Source: Candidatus Lokiarchaeota archaeon (GTDB taxonomy: Archaea; Asgardarchaeota; Thorarchaeia; Thorarchaeales; Thorarchaeaceae). Taken from it: a DNA stretch of 34,171 nucleotides. The notes below the pieces were generated by a model. That model was not told the origin of the DNA. It did not search any database and worked only from the letters and a program-made list of their open reading frames with translations. A program made the position numbers and the translations under genes. Of the stretch, positions 32,437-34,171 are shown piece after piece (the first letter of the stretch is position 1; each line of letters opens with the position of its first letter). The DNA lies in assembly GCA_014730275.1 (NCBI GenBank), contig WJIL01000044.1:1-34171 (forward strand), read 5' to 3'.

Positions 32437-33441
32437 ATGACAACGAGAGTTGCAATCAACGGTTTCGGCAGGATTGGACGAAATTACATGCGTGCTGCTA
32501 TTGGAAGGGATTTCGATGTAGTGGCTATCAACGATATAATGGACGTTGAAACGCGGGCTCATCTGTTTCGGTATGATACTGTCATGGGGAAATTCGAAGG
32601 ATCAGTCGAAAGAAATGATGATGAATTGGTTATAGAAGGCCATGGAATCAAGATGCTGAATGAGAAGAATCCAGAGGAACTGCCCTGGGATAAGATGGAT
32701 GTCGATATAGTCATAGAATCAACAGGCGTATTCAGAACTCGCAAGGATTGCGACAAACATCTTGCAGCGGGAGCAGATAAGGTTCTCTTAAGCGCACCTG
32801 GCAAAGGCGGGGAAATGCTTACTGTCGTGCTTGGAGTAAATGGTGACGACTACGATCCTGACAAGCATGATGTGATTTCAAATGCTTCTTGCACTACCAA
32901 TTGCTTGGCGCCCTTGGTAAAGGTGCTTGATGAAGCGTTTGGTCTTCAGTGCGGATTAATGACTACAACTCATGCTGTGACGACAAGCCAGAGGATTCTT
33001 GATATGCCACATGGTGACCTCAGACGAGCTCGAGCAGCTGGCTGGAATATCATTCCGACTACTACTGGGGCTGCAAAGGCAATCGACTTGGTTTATCCGG
33101 AAGCATCTGGAAAACTAGATGCGATGGCTATGCGTGTTCCCGTCATGGACGCCTCGATAGTTGATATGGTCGTCAATCTCGAGGAGAAGACCAATGTTGA
33201 AGGTGTCAACGCAGCATTCAAGGAAGCTTCCGAGAAAGGAGACCTAGCTCCATACCTAGCGTACATTGATGAACCGCTTGTCTCTTCAGATTTTATCGGT
33301 GATCCTCATTCCTGCAGCTACGATTCGCTCATGACCCGTGTCATTGGTAATATGGCGAAGGTGCTCGGCTGGTATGACAATGAGGCTGGTTATGCCACGC
33401 GCATGGTCGACCTCACAGAAATCGTTGGAAGTAGTCTGTAG
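32437..33441 (+). CDS. gap: Type I glyceraldehyde-3-phosphate dehydrogenase
   Basis: A 334-residue dehydrogenase with the features of the bacterial/eukaryotic type I enzyme. The Rossmann start is INGFGRIGRN. The catalytic motif is SNASCTTNC with C152, the activating base is H179 in TTHAVT, and NIIPTTTGAAKA and WYDNEAGYATR are conserved. It converts glyceraldehyde-3-phosphate to 1,3-bisphosphoglycerate in glycolysis or the reverse in gluconeogenesis. The Asp in VAINDIMD and the Pro in LDMPHGDL (position 188 type) point to NAD+ rather than NADP+. Most archaea instead use type II GAPDH, which lacks this SCTTNC signature. A TATA box precedes it and a strong terminator follows, so it is a single-gene unit. 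No other glycolytic gene is adjacent. Confidence 0.97.
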   Translation: MTTRVAINGFGRIGRNYMRAAIGRDFDVVAINDIMDVETRAHLFRYDTVMGKFEGSVERNDDELVIEGHGIKMLNEKNPEELPWDKMDVDIVIESTGVFRTRKDCDKHLAAGADKVLLSAPGKGGEMLTVVLGVNGDDYDPDKHDVISNASCTTNCLAPLVKVLDEAFGLQCGLMTTTHAVTTSQRILDMPHGDLRRARAAGWNIIPTTTGAAKAIDLVYPEASGKLDAMAMRVPVMDASIVDMVVNLEEKTNVEGVNAAFKEASEKGDLAPYLAYIDEPLVSSDFIGDPHSCSYDSLMTRVIGNMAKVLGWYDNEAGYATRMVDLTEIVGSSL

Positions 33442-33470
33442 AGATTGGTAAAAGTAGCAGATGAAATGAT

Positions 33471-33516
33471 ATCTATGGACCTTCTAGAAGTAGGTTCATA
33501 GATTCCTCTTTCTTTT
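33471..33516 (+). terminator. Long hairpin plus T-rich tract after GAPDH
   Basis: A 12-bp stem with one G-T wobble (ATCTATGGACCT at 33471-33482 with AGGTTCATAGAT at 33492-33503) and a 9-base loop is followed by TCCTCTTTCTTTT. It begins 29 bases after the GAPDH stop and faces the convergent kinase gene. Confidence 0.7.
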
Positions 33517-33545
33517 CGAGTGTTTCATCACGAAATCAGATTTGT

Positions 33546-34171
33546 CTAAGTGCCTTCAGCACAATTCAAATACACATGAACTGCGGTGCCGCCCAACTCG
33601 GAGTGCTTTATCTCGATACTGCCTTCGTATAATTCAACAATCTCTTTAACCAATGATAATCCCAATCCGTTGTTATTCTTTATACGCTGACTGAGCATTT
33701 GATTCTCGATTTGATTCCTAGTTTCTTTGGGGATGCCTATCCCATCATCTTCTACGGAAAGCTTGATCATTGGATTGCAGCGTTCACAAGATACTCTGAT
33801 TATGCTGCCACCTGAGTGTTCGATTGCATTTTCTACTAGATTGCTCAACAACGGCTCAAGTAGCAGCCCACCTCTAACTTTTAGGTTATTCTTGGGGAAT
33901 TGAGTTTCAATCGTGATTTGTTTTTCCTGAGCAAGCGCCTGTTTGCGTTTGGTCACGCCTTTAACCAATGAGTTGATAGATATAGCCTGCAATTCTTCGG
34001 TTTTCATGTCCCGAAGTTCGCGAATCATGTCTATGACTCGCCCTCCCTCTTCTACAGCTTGGTTTGCTTTGTTCAAGAGAATTTGTTGTTTGTTGTCAAG
34101 ATTGCTAGATTCTAGGAGATCTAGGCTCGATTGGATTATCTGGCTCTTGTTCGCTACTTCGTGACTCAATA
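33546..34171 (-). CDS. Histidine kinase, C-terminal part (cut by window edge)
   Basis: The frame is open to the last base, so this is only the kinase core and the sensor part lies outside. The first visible residues form the H-box LSHEVANKSQ with the phosphoacceptor His, followed by the second dimerisation helix (GGRVIDMIRELRD). The ATPase domain has N-box LLSNLVENAIEHSG, G1 DDGIGIP, and G2 NNGLGLSLVKEI, all intact. The usual short beta-end GGTAVHVYL closes the domain. It converges with GAPDH, whose terminator lies between. It is the fourth kinase in the window; no response regulator is visible. Confidence 0.9.
   Translation of the reverse strand, partial: LSHEVANKSQIIQSSLDLLESSNLDNKQQILLNKANQAVEEGGRVIDMIRELRDMKTEELQAISINSLVKGVTKRKQALAQEKQITIETQFPKNNLKVRGGLLLEPLLSNLVENAIEHSGGSIIRVSCERCNPMIKLSVEDDGIGIPKETRNQIENQMLSQRIKNNNGLGLSLVKEIVELYEGSIEIKHSELGGTAVHVYLNCAEGT

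Noticed and set aside
1-34171. tRNA, rRNA, CRISPR array, insertion sequence or prophage
   Set aside because: I looked through the gaps and found no cloverleaf-like sequence, no regular repeats with spacers, and no transposase, integrase or phage protein.

Overview
The window looks archaeal. Several genes have an AT-rich TATA-type box about 25 bases upstream of the start or of a short leader. The surface proteins carry many N-x-S/T sequons, threonine-rich stalks and one C-terminal membrane helix with a short basic tail. Histidine kinases with archaeal-type H-boxes are frequent. The mix (archaeal-style peptide-binding protein, type I GAPDH, tubby/LURP-like tail-anchored protein, PEP-synthase-like phosphotransferase) fits an Asgard lineage, Thorarchaeia-like, best. 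That lineage call is an inference from family resemblance, not a marker-gene result. TTG starts with good ribosome-binding sites are unusually common (five genes).

Layout. 1-3603 (+): end of a membrane protein with an acidic tail, a large signal-peptide surface protein with a CARDB/DUF11-like domain, and a 53-residue rubredoxin with its own promoter and terminator. 3916-6655 (+): a soluble histidine kinase (degenerate receiver, three PAS, HisKA, HATPase) and a small membrane protein. 6975-10228 (-): a LURP-one/tubby-like tail-anchored protein, a multi-pass membrane protein with a zinc ribbon (probably one operon), and an oligoendopeptidase F. 10351-12835 (+): an anchored extracytoplasmic protein and a GAF histidine kinase. 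12938-21555 (-): an alkaline-phosphatase-superfamily hydrolase and a 2452-residue NosD-like beta-helix surface protein. 21770-23248 (+): a membrane-sensor histidine kinase. 23257-26970 (-): a two-gene unit of a PEP-synthase/rifampin-phosphotransferase-like enzyme and a CrtC/AttH-like protein. 27103-31646 (-): a frameshifted, apparently circularly permuted family 5 solute-binding protein and an FtsX/MacB-type permease. 31784-33441 (+): a 4-TM protein and type I GAPDH. 33546-34171 (-): the C-terminal part of a fourth histidine kinase, cut by the window edge.

How the genes work together. The window is rich in cell-surface and sensing functions: four orphan kinases with no response-regulator gene nearby, two large anchored surface proteins, a peptide/solute-binding protein and a cytosolic oligopeptidase. 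Apart from GAPDH, rubredoxin and PepF, little of it is core metabolism. No tRNA, rRNA, CRISPR array, transposase or integrase was seen. The observations most worth following up are the permuted binding protein, the phosphotransferase/CrtC-like pair, the tail-anchored tubby-like protein beside a zinc-ribbon membrane protein, and four hairpin-plus-U-tract terminators in a probable archaeon.
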